Of a stretch of DNA of 64,000 nucleotides, positions 36,309 through 45,681 are shown piece after piece. The stretch is from Selenomonas sp. oral taxon 892 str. F0426 (GTDB lineage: Bacteria; Bacillota; Negativicutes; Selenomonadales; Selenomonadaceae). The translations under genes and the position numbers were made by a program. The stretch spans positions 1-64,000 of the forward strand of contig NZ_KI260545.1 in assembly GCF_000468035.1 (NCBI RefSeq), given 5' to 3'. The first letter of the stretch is position 1. Every line of letters begins with the position of its first letter. The notes under the pieces were generated by a model. It was not told the DNA's origin. It saw only the letters and a list, made by a program, of their open reading frames with translations, and did no database searches.

Positions 36309-37387
36309 TAGCTCCGATACAACCCCTTGTCTAAAATATTCATGTATTCAAAAGGTCCATAATCCGCCAAACGCCGAATGCGCGCTGAAATAGAAATCTG
36401 AGAAAGCCCTGCAATCAGTCCATCACATGCCGCCAGTGTGTACATATCACGCAATGCCTCAAGGCCATCCAGATAATGTGTATTCTCCCGATCCAACGCA
36501 TCCAATATTGCAAGACGAACACCTTCTCCTCGGTGCACATCTTCATAGTAGAGCAATCGTTCTCCATAACGTTCCTTGAACGCCTCAAGCCTCGTATTAT
36601 CATCGGTTGCAAGGAAAATATGGGTAAATCCACCTTCTTTGTCCAAGACATCATCAATTGCGGAGAAAAAATCCTCCACCGTCACCATATTGGGATGTCC
36701 TTCCCATTGGAGTGCGAAATCCGTTCCACGAACATGAACCCCTAAAACCTTTTTCTCCGACTCTCCCCGTGGAAGGAGTTTCCAAAAGCTATTCTCAAAA
36801 AAACGCTTTGTTTTTTCATTCAGATGGAGATGCTTGCGGGCCACACCTGCCAATTTTTTCAAATATTCTTCATTGACAACATATCCGACAGGCGCGTCAG
36901 GATTCAAATTTCCTAGATCATATTCAATACGCGAGAAATGTGGCAATTCAAGAAAGAAAACGCGACTGCTTTCATATACATCTGAAAGAGATACATCTGT
37001 TGGCTGTGAAAAATAATACTCAAAGGCATTATCCGTCCCATCGATCAGATGCGCCTCTCGATAAATACAACTGTCGTGAAATTTTATAACCGGCGTAAAC
37101 CCCAACCGTTCTGCCTCCCAAAGAGCATATAACATATAACGGTACATTGCCCCCATAGCACCATTGACTTCAATAAAAAAAATGTTCTTATCCGGATGTT
37201 TTTCTCCATAGGACTGCAAATGAAGGGAATTTGGATTATGACCTATCGTCATGACATTATTCACAAAGGTCGCGTCATTACAATGACGTAAAACTCTCTG
37301 CAGATAATTCACTTTGGGATGTTTCTTTAGGAAAGTCTTTATATGCTCGCTAATACGATACTTCCAATAGAACTTATTCACAGCCAT
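36308..37387 (-). CDS. Fucosyltransferase-like glycosyltransferase
   Basis: 359 residues. Motif GVHVRGTDFALQW is the HxRxTD-type peptide of alpha-1,6/alpha-1,2 and O-fucosyltransferase superfamily enzymes; a later DGLIAGLSQISISARI matches the third conserved block. Others: FLATDDNTRLEAFKERYG and YHEDVHRGEG-like YYEDVHRGEG. It probably adds a 6-deoxy sugar from a GDP donor, which fits the gmd/reductase route. I place the start at 37387; the extension to 37435 reads through the AGAGAGGAG ribosome site. Confidence 0.8.
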   Translation of the reverse strand: MAVNKFYWKYRISEHIKTFLKKHPKVNYLQRVLRHCNDATFVNNVMTIGHNPNSLHLQSYGEKHPDKNIFFIEVNGAMGAMYRYMLYALWEAERLGFTPVIKFHDSCIYREAHLIDGTDNAFEYYFSQPTDVSLSDVYESSRVFFLELPHFSRIEYDLGNLNPDAPVGYVVNEEYLKKLAGVARKHLHLNEKTKRFFENSFWKLLPRGESEKKVLGVHVRGTDFALQWEGHPNMVTVEDFFSAIDDVLDKEGGFTHIFLATDDNTRLEAFKERYGERLLYYEDVHRGEGVRLAILDALDRENTHYLDGLEALRDMYTLAACDGLIAGLSQISISARIRRLADYGPFEYMNILDKGLYRS

Positions 37388-37421
37388 TTCTGACAGGAAC
37401 TCCTCTCTTATAATAAGGACT

Positions 37422-38510
37422 CTATTCCTTAGCAACTTTATAATATGTCGAGAAAAGAGCTTTTCTCATTTTATTAGCTGTAAACTCTGCTTCATAGAGA
37501 GTTCTAGCATTCTTCCCCATATTAATCAATGATGACTTATCCAGTGAGTCCAAAATTTCTTGCAAAGATTTGCCGCCATCATCCAATTCGAACAACCATC
37601 CGCTTTGATTCTTGTGAACCAACTCTGGCAGGGCTCCCCGATTACTCGCAATCACCGGAGTTCCATTGCGCATAGCTTCAACCGCTGTAAGACCGAAGGC
37701 TTCCCATCGGGAAGGCATAATAAGTGCATCGCAAATGCTATAATACCCGTCGATCTGTTGATAGTCGACCCATCCTAAGAAAGTGACCCGATCATCTGAT
37801 ACGGATATCTTCTGATCCTGTACAACAGAATCACCAATCACATATAAATGCACATCCTGTCTTGATACGTTATAATGAAATTGCTCCAAAAGCCAATCCA
37901 GTCCCTTTTGCCGATCCAATCGACCTACAAAGAGAAGGTTTATCTTATCCGGATCAAATCCGAGAATTTCTACAGCTGGCACTGCTCCAAGAACATCCGC
38001 CCCATTGTATATGCGCAACATTTTTTTTGAGGGAATACCAAATGCAATCGCGGCATTTTGCTCGTAATCCGATACATTGATAATACAATCCGTCACGTAT
38101 GATAACAGCTTTTCCACAAGAGCATATATTTTTTTATTTCTGAGAGATGTTTCTCTCAGAAATGCCCACCCATGTGCGTTATAAATGATTTTTTTCTTTC
38201 CTTTGGGCAGAAATAGATAGGGAAAACGTACAAAAACACCTGCCCATGTGCTGTGAACCATCAATATGTCAGGCTCTACTTGGCAAATCACTCTCCAAAT
38301 GCGAACCATAGCCCGAGGAATATTCAAGAGAGTTCTTGCATAGGGATAGTAATATACTTTTGACGATGGAAGTTCCCATCTTTTTTCCGACATAGGATGG
38401 CTCAATACTAAATAGTCATCTATATCGTCCGGTGTTTCACCAGAGAACAACGTATGCAAATAGGTCGCCACGCCGCCTTTTACATACTCTCCAACATGCA
38501 ACACCTTCAC
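37422..38510 (-). CDS. Glycosyltransferase, GT4 family
   Basis: 362 residues, starting KVLHVGEYVKGGVATYLHTL, a glycogen-loop-like acceptor site. The donor domain has LLFVGRLDRQKGLDWLLEQF and the retaining E-x7-E block SRWEAFGLTAVEAMRNG, with PVIASNRGALPELV after it. Clean member of the GT4 family. First glycosyltransferase after WbaP in transcription order, so a candidate for the second sugar of the repeat. Confidence 0.9.
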   Translation of the reverse strand: MKVLHVGEYVKGGVATYLHTLFSGETPDDIDDYLVLSHPMSEKRWELPSSKVYYYPYARTLLNIPRAMVRIWRVICQVEPDILMVHSTWAGVFVRFPYLFLPKGKKKIIYNAHGWAFLRETSLRNKKIYALVEKLLSYVTDCIINVSDYEQNAAIAFGIPSKKMLRIYNGADVLGAVPAVEILGFDPDKINLLFVGRLDRQKGLDWLLEQFHYNVSRQDVHLYVIGDSVVQDQKISVSDDRVTFLGWVDYQQIDGYYSICDALIMPSRWEAFGLTAVEAMRNGTPVIASNRGALPELVHKNQSGWLFELDDGGKSLQEILDSLDKSSLINMGKNARTLYEAEFTANKMRKALFSTYYKVAKE

Positions 38511-38534
38511 AATCGACCTGCCCCCTTATAAGGT

Positions 38535-39971
38535 TTAATACGCACCTTTTCCTGTAAACACCGTTTTTACCGTTTTAAACAGATATACCAGATCAATCCA
38601 AACAGACCAATTGCGTACATACCATGTATCCATAGCAACCCGTTCCTCATAGGTCGTATCGCTGCGCCCGTTTACCTGCCACATCCCCGTGATGCCCGGC
38701 GGAACCATGTAATACTCACGGATATAGTCCCCATACCGCTCAACCTCTTTTGTCACAATAGGGCGGGGGCCGACAAGACTCATATCGCCCATCAGCACAT
38801 TCCAGAGCTGGGGCAGTTCATCAAGGCTTGTTTTACGAAGAAACGCCCCAAGTTTTGTAACACGGGGATCGTTTGTAAGTTTGAAGGACTCCTCCCACTC
38901 TTTCCGGGCTTCCGGATTCTTTGCAAGGTATTCTTCCAGACGTTCCTGCGCATCCGATACCATGGACTGGAATTTATAGCAGGGAAAAAGCTTCCCGTTC
39001 CGTCCCACGCGGCGATGCGCGAAGATGATACGCCCCTTATTGTCAATCCCAACGAGAATCGCCAAGATCAAAAGAATCGGCAAGATCAAAAGCCCGCCGC
39101 AGATCGTAGCAACAAGGTCAAAGATACGCTTTGCCAGACGATTCCTCCTCCGTGCAAGATTGTTGCGGATACTGAGCATAAAGACTTTTTCGGTATAGAA
39201 CGGCTCAACACCGACATGTCCCAAAGGAAGCATCATCAAATCAGGAACAAACAGAATATCCCGAACAAGGGGCTGAATCTTTGCGACAAGTTTTTCAAGA
39301 CGCTCACTGTCCATTCCCGGTGCTGTAATGATGACGGTCTGTATCCCGGAATCCCGAATAATGGTCTCAGCATCGCTCACCTTGCCCAATAATAAAAATT
39401 TTTGCGGCAGCATCTCTGAAATCGGGTTATCGTCCAAAAGACCGACAACCCGGTAACGATAGCCCAAATCGCCTTCAAAGAACTGAAGGACAAGCTCTGC
39501 TGTTTTGCCGGCGCCGATGATGATAACGGGCTTTACAAACGTCTGTGTCACCTTAAGGAGCTTCATCAGGACATAGCGCACGGCATAGACGTTGAACAAC
39601 GCAAGGCATCCAAACAAAACGACATAGAGACGTGATGCGAGTATGCTTGCCTCCATAAAGTAAAGTGCCACAATACAGGTGATAAGCGCATACAGTATGG
39701 CATAGAAGATCTGCCGCACCGTCTCAAGGATCGGCTGCATCTTTGTATAGGTTTGCGCAATCCCGAGGAAAGCGATAAAGACGAGCGGAATCCAAAAGAA
39801 GAGATAGGCATCGGGAACGTGATAGGATGTCCCCATAAAGAGCCCATAGAGGTCATGCAGACCAAATGCCATCTTCTCCGCAAGGAGAATGGCAGCATAA
39901 TCGCAGATAATAAAAAGCAGAGGGGCACATATTCTGCGTATGCGATCCGGAATCTGAGTTCCCGTATGCAT
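38535..39971 (-). CDS. wbaP: Undecaprenyl-phosphate sugar phosphotransferase (WbaP-like initiating enzyme)
   Basis: 478 residues. Four to five N-terminal membrane helices are followed by a CoA-binding-like region (IIIGAGKTAELVLQFFEGD). The C-terminal catalytic domain has KRIFDLVATICGGLLILP, HRRVGRNGKLFPCYKFQSM, LRKTSLDELPQLWNVLMGDM and SLVGPRP, the PglC/WbaP core with its Asp-Glu pair. It starts each repeat unit by moving hexose- or HexNAc-1-phosphate to undecaprenyl phosphate. The start at 39971 (GGAGG 11 bases upstream) removes 34 residues of a longer frame. Confidence 0.92.
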   Translation of the reverse strand: MHTGTQIPDRIRRICAPLLFIICDYAAILLAEKMAFGLHDLYGLFMGTSYHVPDAYLFFWIPLVFIAFLGIAQTYTKMQPILETVRQIFYAILYALITCIVALYFMEASILASRLYVVLFGCLALFNVYAVRYVLMKLLKVTQTFVKPVIIIGAGKTAELVLQFFEGDLGYRYRVVGLLDDNPISEMLPQKFLLLGKVSDAETIIRDSGIQTVIITAPGMDSERLEKLVAKIQPLVRDILFVPDLMMLPLGHVGVEPFYTEKVFMLSIRNNLARRRNRLAKRIFDLVATICGGLLILPILLILAILVGIDNKGRIIFAHRRVGRNGKLFPCYKFQSMVSDAQERLEEYLAKNPEARKEWEESFKLTNDPRVTKLGAFLRKTSLDELPQLWNVLMGDMSLVGPRPIVTKEVERYGDYIREYYMVPPGITGMWQVNGRSDTTYEERVAMDTWYVRNWSVWIDLVYLFKTVKTVFTGKGAY

Positions 39972-39996
39972 AAATATGCTCCCCTCCTTTTCTGTA

Positions 39997-41337
39997 TTAT
40001 GCTTCGCGTCGATAGACACGTAGACTATAGCCCATTGCAATAAGAATACCAACCACAAAGCCAATCGCCACAATCAACTTCTTGCGCGGCGCAACAGGCT
40101 TATCGATATCCGGTAGATTCGCCATATCTACAATCTGGATATCCATACTCTCCATGGCTGCCTGAATCTTATTCTGCTCATACTGTTTGACGAGATTCAA
40201 ATACACCTCATTCTTGATGGTCGAGTCCCTCTTGAGGCGCATATACTCCATTACATCATCCGGGAAAGTTCCCAGTTCTTCTTCCTTCTTGGCCTGTTGT
40301 TCTTTCAGGGCGACAGCACTTGCCTTTGCAACAGCAAGATTAACCGAGGCGAGAGCACGGTTACTGAGCATCTGCGATTGCGTTGGGTTGAGCGTTACCG
40401 TATTGGACTCGACCGTAGCCACAACCTCCGAATGAAGGAGGTGTTGCAGCTGCTCGAGTTCCTTGCGCGCTTGCTGGACGCTCGGATGCAGTTCGGTGTA
40501 ATTCTGCTCAAGGCCCACGATTTGAATCCGTTTGGCAACAATCTGATCACGGATCTTCTGTACGGTCTCATTATCCGAGATGTTATATGCCTTGCTCGCA
40601 GATTGTTGCTCTCCAAGCCGCTCATTCGCCGCATCAAGAGATGCCTGCGCCGACCGTGCTGCAACCTCCACCTCGCCGATCGCCTTATCGAAGGCTGCCA
40701 TCTGCTCGATTGCAGCCCTAGCCTGATCATCAGGGCTGTATAGCTTATGCTCACGACTAAATTCTGCCAGTTTCGCCTCCGCCTCCTCGACATCACGCTT
40801 CGCCTGTCCTGCACGATCATCGAGGAACATCATGAGAAGGGACTGCGTCTGCTGGTTCATATTCGTCTGCATGAGGAGGAAGTTATCAACAACCGCCTGT
40901 GAGATACGCTGCGCGTCTTCTGGCGTCTCCCAAACAGAAGTCACTTCGATTAAATTTGTCCCCTTGGTATTTTTTATCTCAAGATATTTTTTTGCAAACT
41001 TTTTTTCATCAGGTTTCTTATCTTCTTCAAAGTCAAGACTGTCAATGATTGGTTCTAAAACTGTTCGTGATTTCATGAGTTCAATGTAATTCAATGTGGG
41101 TGAAGAAACATTGCCTCCTCCAAGGAGTGCCATCGCTGCTGCAGCGCCTGAAACATCAACTTTTGCAGCAGTACGCGTCTGAACCAATGTCGTAGACTCG
41201 TACTGTTTTGGTAGAATGAAAGAAATTACGAGCGCCATAAGCGTACAAATTCCAACAATGCCGAATATAACAGGCTTGTGATCACTCATTATCCGAAACA
41301 GACGTCCGAGGTCGATCGAATCTTCATTGCGTTCCAT
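39997..41337 (-). CDS. wzz: Polysaccharide chain-length determinant (Wzz/PCP family)
   Basis: 446 residues: N-terminal transmembrane helix (about 23-43), long periplasmic coiled-coil region (130-390), then a proline-containing MANLPDIDKPVAPRKK motif and a second helix. No Walker motifs follow, so it lacks the tyrosine-kinase domain of PCP-2a proteins. It sets modal chain length and may contact Wza. Second gene of the locus, 19 bases after wza. Confidence 0.9.
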   Translation of the reverse strand: MERNEDSIDLGRLFRIMSDHKPVIFGIVGICTLMALVISFILPKQYESTTLVQTRTAAKVDVSGAAAAMALLGGGNVSSPTLNYIELMKSRTVLEPIIDSLDFEEDKKPDEKKFAKKYLEIKNTKGTNLIEVTSVWETPEDAQRISQAVVDNFLLMQTNMNQQTQSLLMMFLDDRAGQAKRDVEEAEAKLAEFSREHKLYSPDDQARAAIEQMAAFDKAIGEVEVAARSAQASLDAANERLGEQQSASKAYNISDNETVQKIRDQIVAKRIQIVGLEQNYTELHPSVQQARKELEQLQHLLHSEVVATVESNTVTLNPTQSQMLSNRALASVNLAVAKASAVALKEQQAKKEEELGTFPDDVMEYMRLKRDSTIKNEVYLNLVKQYEQNKIQAAMESMDIQIVDMANLPDIDKPVAPRKKLIVAIGFVVGILIAMGYSLRVYRREA

Positions 41338-41356
41338 AATTCAATCTCCTCCCGAC

Positions 41357-42112
41357 TTACTTCGTCAAAGCCTTATACATCGCCCACACATTCACATATG
41401 GCAGGACATCCTCATCAAGCTTAATCCCATTGGAGCGCGGTACATAGACGATGTCGCCATCCTGCAGAACGACATTCTGTGTGAGGTCGTGTTTTTTGAT
41501 GTAGTTCTTGATATTCAAGGTCTTATAGTACATGGTATCGCCGACAACACGCAGTACCTGCACCTGCGTACTGCGTCCACGACGCTTAATGCCTCCCGCA
41601 GAGGAGAGCGCCGCATATGCATTGAGATTATCGGCAGAGAGTTCGTGTATCCCTGGCGAGCCGACTTCCCCCATGACATAGACCTTGCGTGGTCCGTAGG
41701 AACGCATGATCAGTGACATATCCGGGAAGCGCAGATATTGCCCCATGCGCTCCATCAACACAGCCTTCGCTTCATCAAGGGTAAGTCCGGCAAGCTTCAC
41801 CGATCCGACGTACGGAAGCTGTGCGTAGCCGTCGGGACCGATCATGATATCGCTCATACCTGCCCCCTCCGGTAGTCCAATGACCTGGATATCAATGACA
41901 TCGTATTTGGTCAGGCGATACGTCTCAAGCAGGCGATCCGGACGAAGAGTTGCTGTCTTGAAGTCACCGCCCTCAACGATATGATGCGGCATATCGTTCC
42001 CTGCTATGGAGACAGATGTGCTCTCTGACGCCTGTACAGTCGGTGCCATGATCCCAACACTCCCAGCAACGACAAAGGCACTGAATACTGTGAGGCCTTT
42101 CTTCCATATCAT
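41357..42112 (-). CDS. wza: Polysaccharide export protein (Wza-like)
   Basis: 251 residues with a Sec signal peptide (cleavage likely after TVQA). A polysaccharide-export domain (YRLTKYDVIDIQVIGLP to YAQLPYVGSVKLAGLT) and a SLBB region (KVYVMGEVGSPGIHELSADN) follow. No lipobox cysteine, unlike E. coli Wza. It forms the outer-membrane exit and supports a diderm envelope. First gene of the locus; the promoter at 42150-42177 lies just upstream with an AAAGGAG site. Confidence 0.9.
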   Translation of the reverse strand: MIWKKGLTVFSAFVVAGSVGIMAPTVQASESTSVSIAGNDMPHHIVEGGDFKTATLRPDRLLETYRLTKYDVIDIQVIGLPEGAGMSDIMIGPDGYAQLPYVGSVKLAGLTLDEAKAVLMERMGQYLRFPDMSLIMRSYGPRKVYVMGEVGSPGIHELSADNLNAYAALSSAGGIKRRGRSTQVQVLRVVGDTMYYKTLNIKNYIKKHDLTQNVVLQDGDIVYVPRSNGIKLDEDVLPYVNVWAMYKALTK

Positions 42113-42149
42113 CGTAGACGGCTCCTTTTCTTATTATGACCTAGTTCCA

Positions 42150-42177
42150 ATTATACAAAATTAAAGTAAACTGTCAA
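42150..42177 (-). promoter_or_regulatory. Near-consensus promoter of the polysaccharide locus
   Basis: On the minus strand TTGACA (42172-42177), a 16-base spacer and TATAAT (42150-42155) lie about 40 bases before the wza start. Both hexamers match consensus exactly, the best promoter in the window. No operator was recognised. Confidence 0.85.
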
Positions 42178-42191
42178 GGTGTTGCCCTTCG

Positions 42192-43133
42192 TCAAAAGAA
42201 TTCCATTGTTTTGAGCAAAAAGACCCAACCAAAAATAGTAAAGCAAGACAGTGCACTGCTGTATACGACACAGTTGCCCGCCAGCTCCGCATCTGCCCTC
42301 ATCTGCTGTGCCATGGCAAATCCAGCGACGGCACAGGGTGTGGAAAAGATAGCAATGAGCGTAACGAGTTCAACATTCCGAAAGCCAAGTGCAATTGCAA
42401 GTGGAAGCACGACGGCTGGTACAATGATGAGGCGTGAGGTTACCGAGAAGATCAGCTGCCGCAGGTGTGTGTGATAGCTGCCGCCGTGGAACGATGCACC
42501 AAGGATGATGAGGGCGACAGGCGTGGTCGCTGCCGCAATCTGGGCGACGGGTTTGAGGACAGGCGCAGGGATCGGCAGCTGCACGAGGCGACACAGTGCC
42601 CCTGCAATCGCGCCGAGTATCATGGGATTCATGAGTACGCTGCGCAGAATCGGCAGAAGGTCGAAACGTCCGCCGCGAAAGGTCTCAAGCACAAGCACGC
42701 CGAGTATATTGTAGAGCGGAACAATGACGGCGATCATCATGGTTGGGATCGCAATCGCCGCATCTCCAAAGATATTAGCGACGAGCGGAATGCCCATGAG
42801 GACGTAGTTGCCGCGAAAGGCCGCCTGGATCATCGGACCGCGCCGCGCGTTATCAGGCTCAATGCGGCAGACGATGATTCCGAAGACGAGAGCCGTGAGG
42901 AGCACTCCGCCCGCACCGAAGATCATGAGCAGTGGCTGAAACGCTGTCCCCGGATCGGAGATATAGATGTTGTAGAACATCATGAAGAAGAAGAACACAC
43001 GGAACACCATGCTGTTCACATGCAGGAGTTCTTCCTCACTTAGAAAACGAGACCGCTTCACAAAGACGCCGACCGCCATCAGGCAGAAGAGAGGCACGAC
43101 GCCGCCGAGTGCGACAAAAAAATTACTGAGCAC
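42192..43133 (-). CDS. AEC-family transporter
   Basis: 313 residues with about ten hydrophobic segments, of the auxin-efflux-carrier/malonate permease family. The N-terminal LGGVVPLFCLMAVGVFVKR and the central NYVLMGIPLVANIFGD are typical. Bacterial members export or import small carboxylates; the substrate cannot be read here. It is followed 58 bases later by the capsule promoter region, and it appears to be a monocistronic unit. Confidence 0.85.
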   Translation of the reverse strand: MLSNFFVALGGVVPLFCLMAVGVFVKRSRFLSEEELLHVNSMVFRVFFFFMMFYNIYISDPGTAFQPLLMIFGAGGVLLTALVFGIIVCRIEPDNARRGPMIQAAFRGNYVLMGIPLVANIFGDAAIAIPTMMIAVIVPLYNILGVLVLETFRGGRFDLLPILRSVLMNPMILGAIAGALCRLVQLPIPAPVLKPVAQIAAATTPVALIILGASFHGGSYHTHLRQLIFSVTSRLIIVPAVVLPLAIALGFRNVELVTLIAIFSTPCAVAGFAMAQQMRADAELAGNCVVYSSALSCFTIFGWVFLLKTMEFF

Positions 43134-43236
43134 AAAAACGCCTCCCCACCCTACCCTGTATTATAACAGGAAAGAGTAAGAGAGGCAACGAAGAAAAGAG
43201 GGTCCTCAAAGAGTTGAACGCATTTTTCTATAAAGC

Positions 43237-44019
43237 TCAATTTTCACAAATCACCATTTTCTGCTCGCGGAATGTGACAATCGTGAGATCAAATGCGCAT
43301 GCAAGCTCACGGGCGCGGTCATAGTTGCGCCCAACCCCCTCTGGGACGTGGGCATCCGAGCCGATGGTAATGTACCGCCCGCCGAGTTCGTGATAGCGGC
43401 GGTAGACGGGCGCGAGTTCTTTGATGCCGCGCGGTACGGAAAGGCGGCGCGTGTTGATCTCGATGGCAGTCTCCGTCTCGATGAGGGCACGCAGGACGGC
43501 GTCGATGTCCTCCGTAAAGGCGCCATACGAAATCTCGGGGTTGTCAAACGGTGCGTTGCGCGCGATGTAGTCGATGTGGGCGAGCGCGTTGATAAAGGGA
43601 TGCGCATAGATCTCGTCGCGCATGACGGTGAAGTATTCGTGATACATCTCGCCCTTTTCGCGCCCCTCAAAGGTCTCGGGATAGTAGAGATCCTTCACAT
43701 CCAGAAAGTGAATCGATGCAAGCACAAAGTCAAACGGGACACGCCGCAGGAATGCGGCGTTTTTTTCGCGCGCACTTGCCATCATCCCCATCTCGACGCC
43801 GAGCGAGAGCGTCCCGTCCGCGCGCAGGGGTTCATACTTTGTCCAATACGCCTCGGGATCGAAAATAAACTCCTCCGTGCCCGCCGATGGAAAGTCATAG
43901 TCCAGATGCTCGGTAAATACGAGTCCGAGTCCCTGCTTCGCCGCCTCTCGAAGCGCATCCGCCGCCTTCATCTCAGAATCAGCGGAGAACTCCGTATGAA
44001 CATGGCTGTCAAAGTACAT
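43237..44019 (-). CDS. PHP-domain phosphatase, histidinol-phosphatase (HisK) family
   Basis: 260 residues. Metal-binding motifs of the PHP fold are visible: DSHVHTEFSADS at the start, VFTEHLDYDFP, LGVEMGM, ASIHFLD and ITIGSDAHVPEG near the end. The family hydrolyses L-histidinol phosphate in histidine synthesis in Firmicutes, but no his genes are nearby, so the substrate is not certain. It begins 2 bases after rsmA and is probably cotranscribed with rnmV-rsmA. Confidence 0.85.
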   Translation of the reverse strand: MYFDSHVHTEFSADSEMKAADALREAAKQGLGLVFTEHLDYDFPSAGTEEFIFDPEAYWTKYEPLRADGTLSLGVEMGMMASAREKNAAFLRRVPFDFVLASIHFLDVKDLYYPETFEGREKGEMYHEYFTVMRDEIYAHPFINALAHIDYIARNAPFDNPEISYGAFTEDIDAVLRALIETETAIEINTRRLSVPRGIKELAPVYRRYHELGGRYITIGSDAHVPEGVGRNYDRARELACAFDLTIVTFREQKMVICEN

Positions 44020-44021
44020 CG

Positions 44022-44894
44022 TTATCCCTCCAAGCGCCCAACCGCATCGGACAGGCGTGCAAAATCCGCCAGGGAGAGCTGCTCGCCGCGCATATTCTCC
44101 GCAATACCTGCCGCCGCGAGTCCCGCACGGCTCATCTCCTTGGTCAGTCCCGCACCTGTGAGCGCATTGAGCAGGGTTTTGCGCCGCTGGCCGAATGCGG
44201 CGCGAACAAGCCGGAAGAAGAGTTTTTCATCGTGCAGCTGAACTGTGGGCACGTCCTGCGCATGACAGGCAATGACGGCACTCGTAACCTCGGGCGCGGG
44301 CAGGAAGGAGCGCGGCGGCACTTCCATGACCATACGCGGCACGGTGAAATACTGCACGGCAACGGAGAGTGCGCCATAGTCTTTCGATCCGGGGCGCGCC
44401 GTCATGCGGACGGCGACTTCCTTCTGTACCATGGTAACCAGGCGTTCAATGGGCAGTCTTTGCTCGAGCAGGGTCATGATGATCGGTGTGGTGATGTAGT
44501 AGGGCAGATTCGCAACGACCTTGAATCGTTCTCCTGCACGAAGTCCCAGAGTCTCAGGAATATTCAGCTTCAGAATATCACCCGGCACGATGGTCACGTT
44601 GTCATAGCCCTTGAGCGTCTCCGCAAGTACGGCGGGAAGTTTTTTGTCCAGCTCGACAGCAACGACGCGCGCACCACTCTCGGCGAGTCCCTGCGTGAGC
44701 GTACCGATGCCGGGGCCGATCTCAAGCACAATATCCTCTGGGGAGAGTTCTGCCGCGTCGACAATGCCCTGCACAACGCCTCGATCCACGAGGAAGTTCT
44801 GCCCAAGGCGTTTGCTCGCACGCAGGTGAAAGGCGCTGAGAATATGGCGCGTAACCTTCGGATCGGCGATCACTGGTATGCTGGCGTTCATCAT
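44022..44894 (-). CDS. rsmA: 16S rRNA (adenine-1518/1519-N6) dimethyltransferase
   Basis: 290 residues. Dimethylates two adjacent adenines in the 3' hairpin of 16S rRNA. Motifs: RLGQNFLVDRGVVQ, SAM-binding VLEIGPGIGTLTQGLA, catalytic VVANLPYYITTPII and the C-terminal FGQRRKTLLNAL. It overlaps the upstream rnmV by a few bases, the standard Firmicute gene order rnmV-rsmA (ksgA). Confidence 0.97.
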   Translation of the reverse strand: MMNASIPVIADPKVTRHILSAFHLRASKRLGQNFLVDRGVVQGIVDAAELSPEDIVLEIGPGIGTLTQGLAESGARVVAVELDKKLPAVLAETLKGYDNVTIVPGDILKLNIPETLGLRAGERFKVVANLPYYITTPIIMTLLEQRLPIERLVTMVQKEVAVRMTARPGSKDYGALSVAVQYFTVPRMVMEVPPRSFLPAPEVTSAVIACHAQDVPTVQLHDEKLFFRLVRAAFGQRRKTLLNALTGAGLTKEMSRAGLAAAGIAENMRGEQLSLADFARLSDAVGRLEG

Positions 44895-45427
44895 AACTCC
44901 TCTATGGCGGATATAAATTCCTCGCGTGTGACTCCATACGTGTTGAGACGACGGAGAAATGTCTTGGCGTTCGCAAAGCCAAGTCCAAGGTGGCGTCCGA
45001 GACGTGCGCGTCGTGCGGCGGCGTCGTCTGTGCCTGTCAGTCCGTGCATCATCATATCGCTCATTGAAAAGATCTCGGCGGGGGCATCCATCGGTGTCCG
45101 CACCTTTTCGAGCGCCGCACGGATCGCGTCAGGACTCGCCTGCTCGACGCCAACATCGCCATCACTCACATTCGTCGCGTCCTCGACGGGGATGAAGGCA
45201 TGACGTGCATGCGGGAACATCTCCGTGAGACGCGCGCGGATGCGCTCACCGACGGTATCGGGGTCGGTGAGGACGATGATGCCGCGCTTCTCATACGCGG
45301 CGCGGATATTTTTGATGGCGGCGCTGCGCAGACGGAATCCATCCGTGATGATGCAGTCCGCCTCCACCGCACGACGCACCGCCAGTACATCCATCTTTCC
45401 CTCGACGATGATAACTTCTTTAATCAC
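44891..45427 (-). CDS. rnmV: Ribonuclease M5
   Basis: 178 residues. Toprim-domain nuclease that matures 5S rRNA with ribosomal protein L18. Toprim motifs: IIVEGKMDVLAVRRA with catalytic Glu and LTDPDTVGERIRARL with the Asp pair. It is normally about 180-190 residues. Stop overlaps the rsmA start, giving coupled translation. Confidence 0.95.
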   Translation of the reverse strand: MIKEVIIVEGKMDVLAVRRAVEADCIITDGFRLRSAAIKNIRAAYEKRGIIVLTDPDTVGERIRARLTEMFPHARHAFIPVEDATNVSDGDVGVEQASPDAIRAALEKVRTPMDAPAEIFSMSDMMMHGLTGTDDAAARRARLGRHLGLGFANAKTFLRRLNTYGVTREEFISAIEEL

Positions 45428-45468
45428 AATCGGCTCTTACGCTCCTTGCTCTCATGAGTCACAGAATT

Positions 45469-45645
45469 CGCCCCTTCCACCTCGCTTCGCGTGGTCCCCC
45501 TGCTGACCTGTCCAAGAAGCAAGTCCGTAGGACGAAGCTGATTGGGAAACAGGTCGTATGCGAAAACGTCCCAAGAACACGAGCGTCCGCGAAGTGTGAT
45601 TGGTTGACGTTGACCGCTCCCCCGTTGCGACGGGGGAGGCTTTTT
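45469..45645 (-). repeat. Expanded inverted copy of the GC-rich hairpin repeat
   Basis: The two blocks of the repeat at 6096-6152 recur here in opposite orientation: 45469-45501 (CGCCCCTTCCAC, CGCTTCGCGTGGT) and 45616-45641 (CTCCCCCGT / ACGGGGGAG hairpin). Some 115 bases of extra sequence lie between them. It occupies most of the 254-base gap between rnmV and the DUF2442 gene. The hairpin is followed by GCTTTTT on the plus strand. No coding sequence was recognised in the gap. Confidence 0.65.
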
Positions 45646-45681
45646 ACTTCTCCACCATAACACAAGACAGGCTTGATGGAA

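Noticed and set aside
39997-41337. A tyrosine autokinase fused to the chain-length protein
   Set aside because: The protein ends after the second membrane helix without Walker motifs, and no separate kinase gene lies in the locus.
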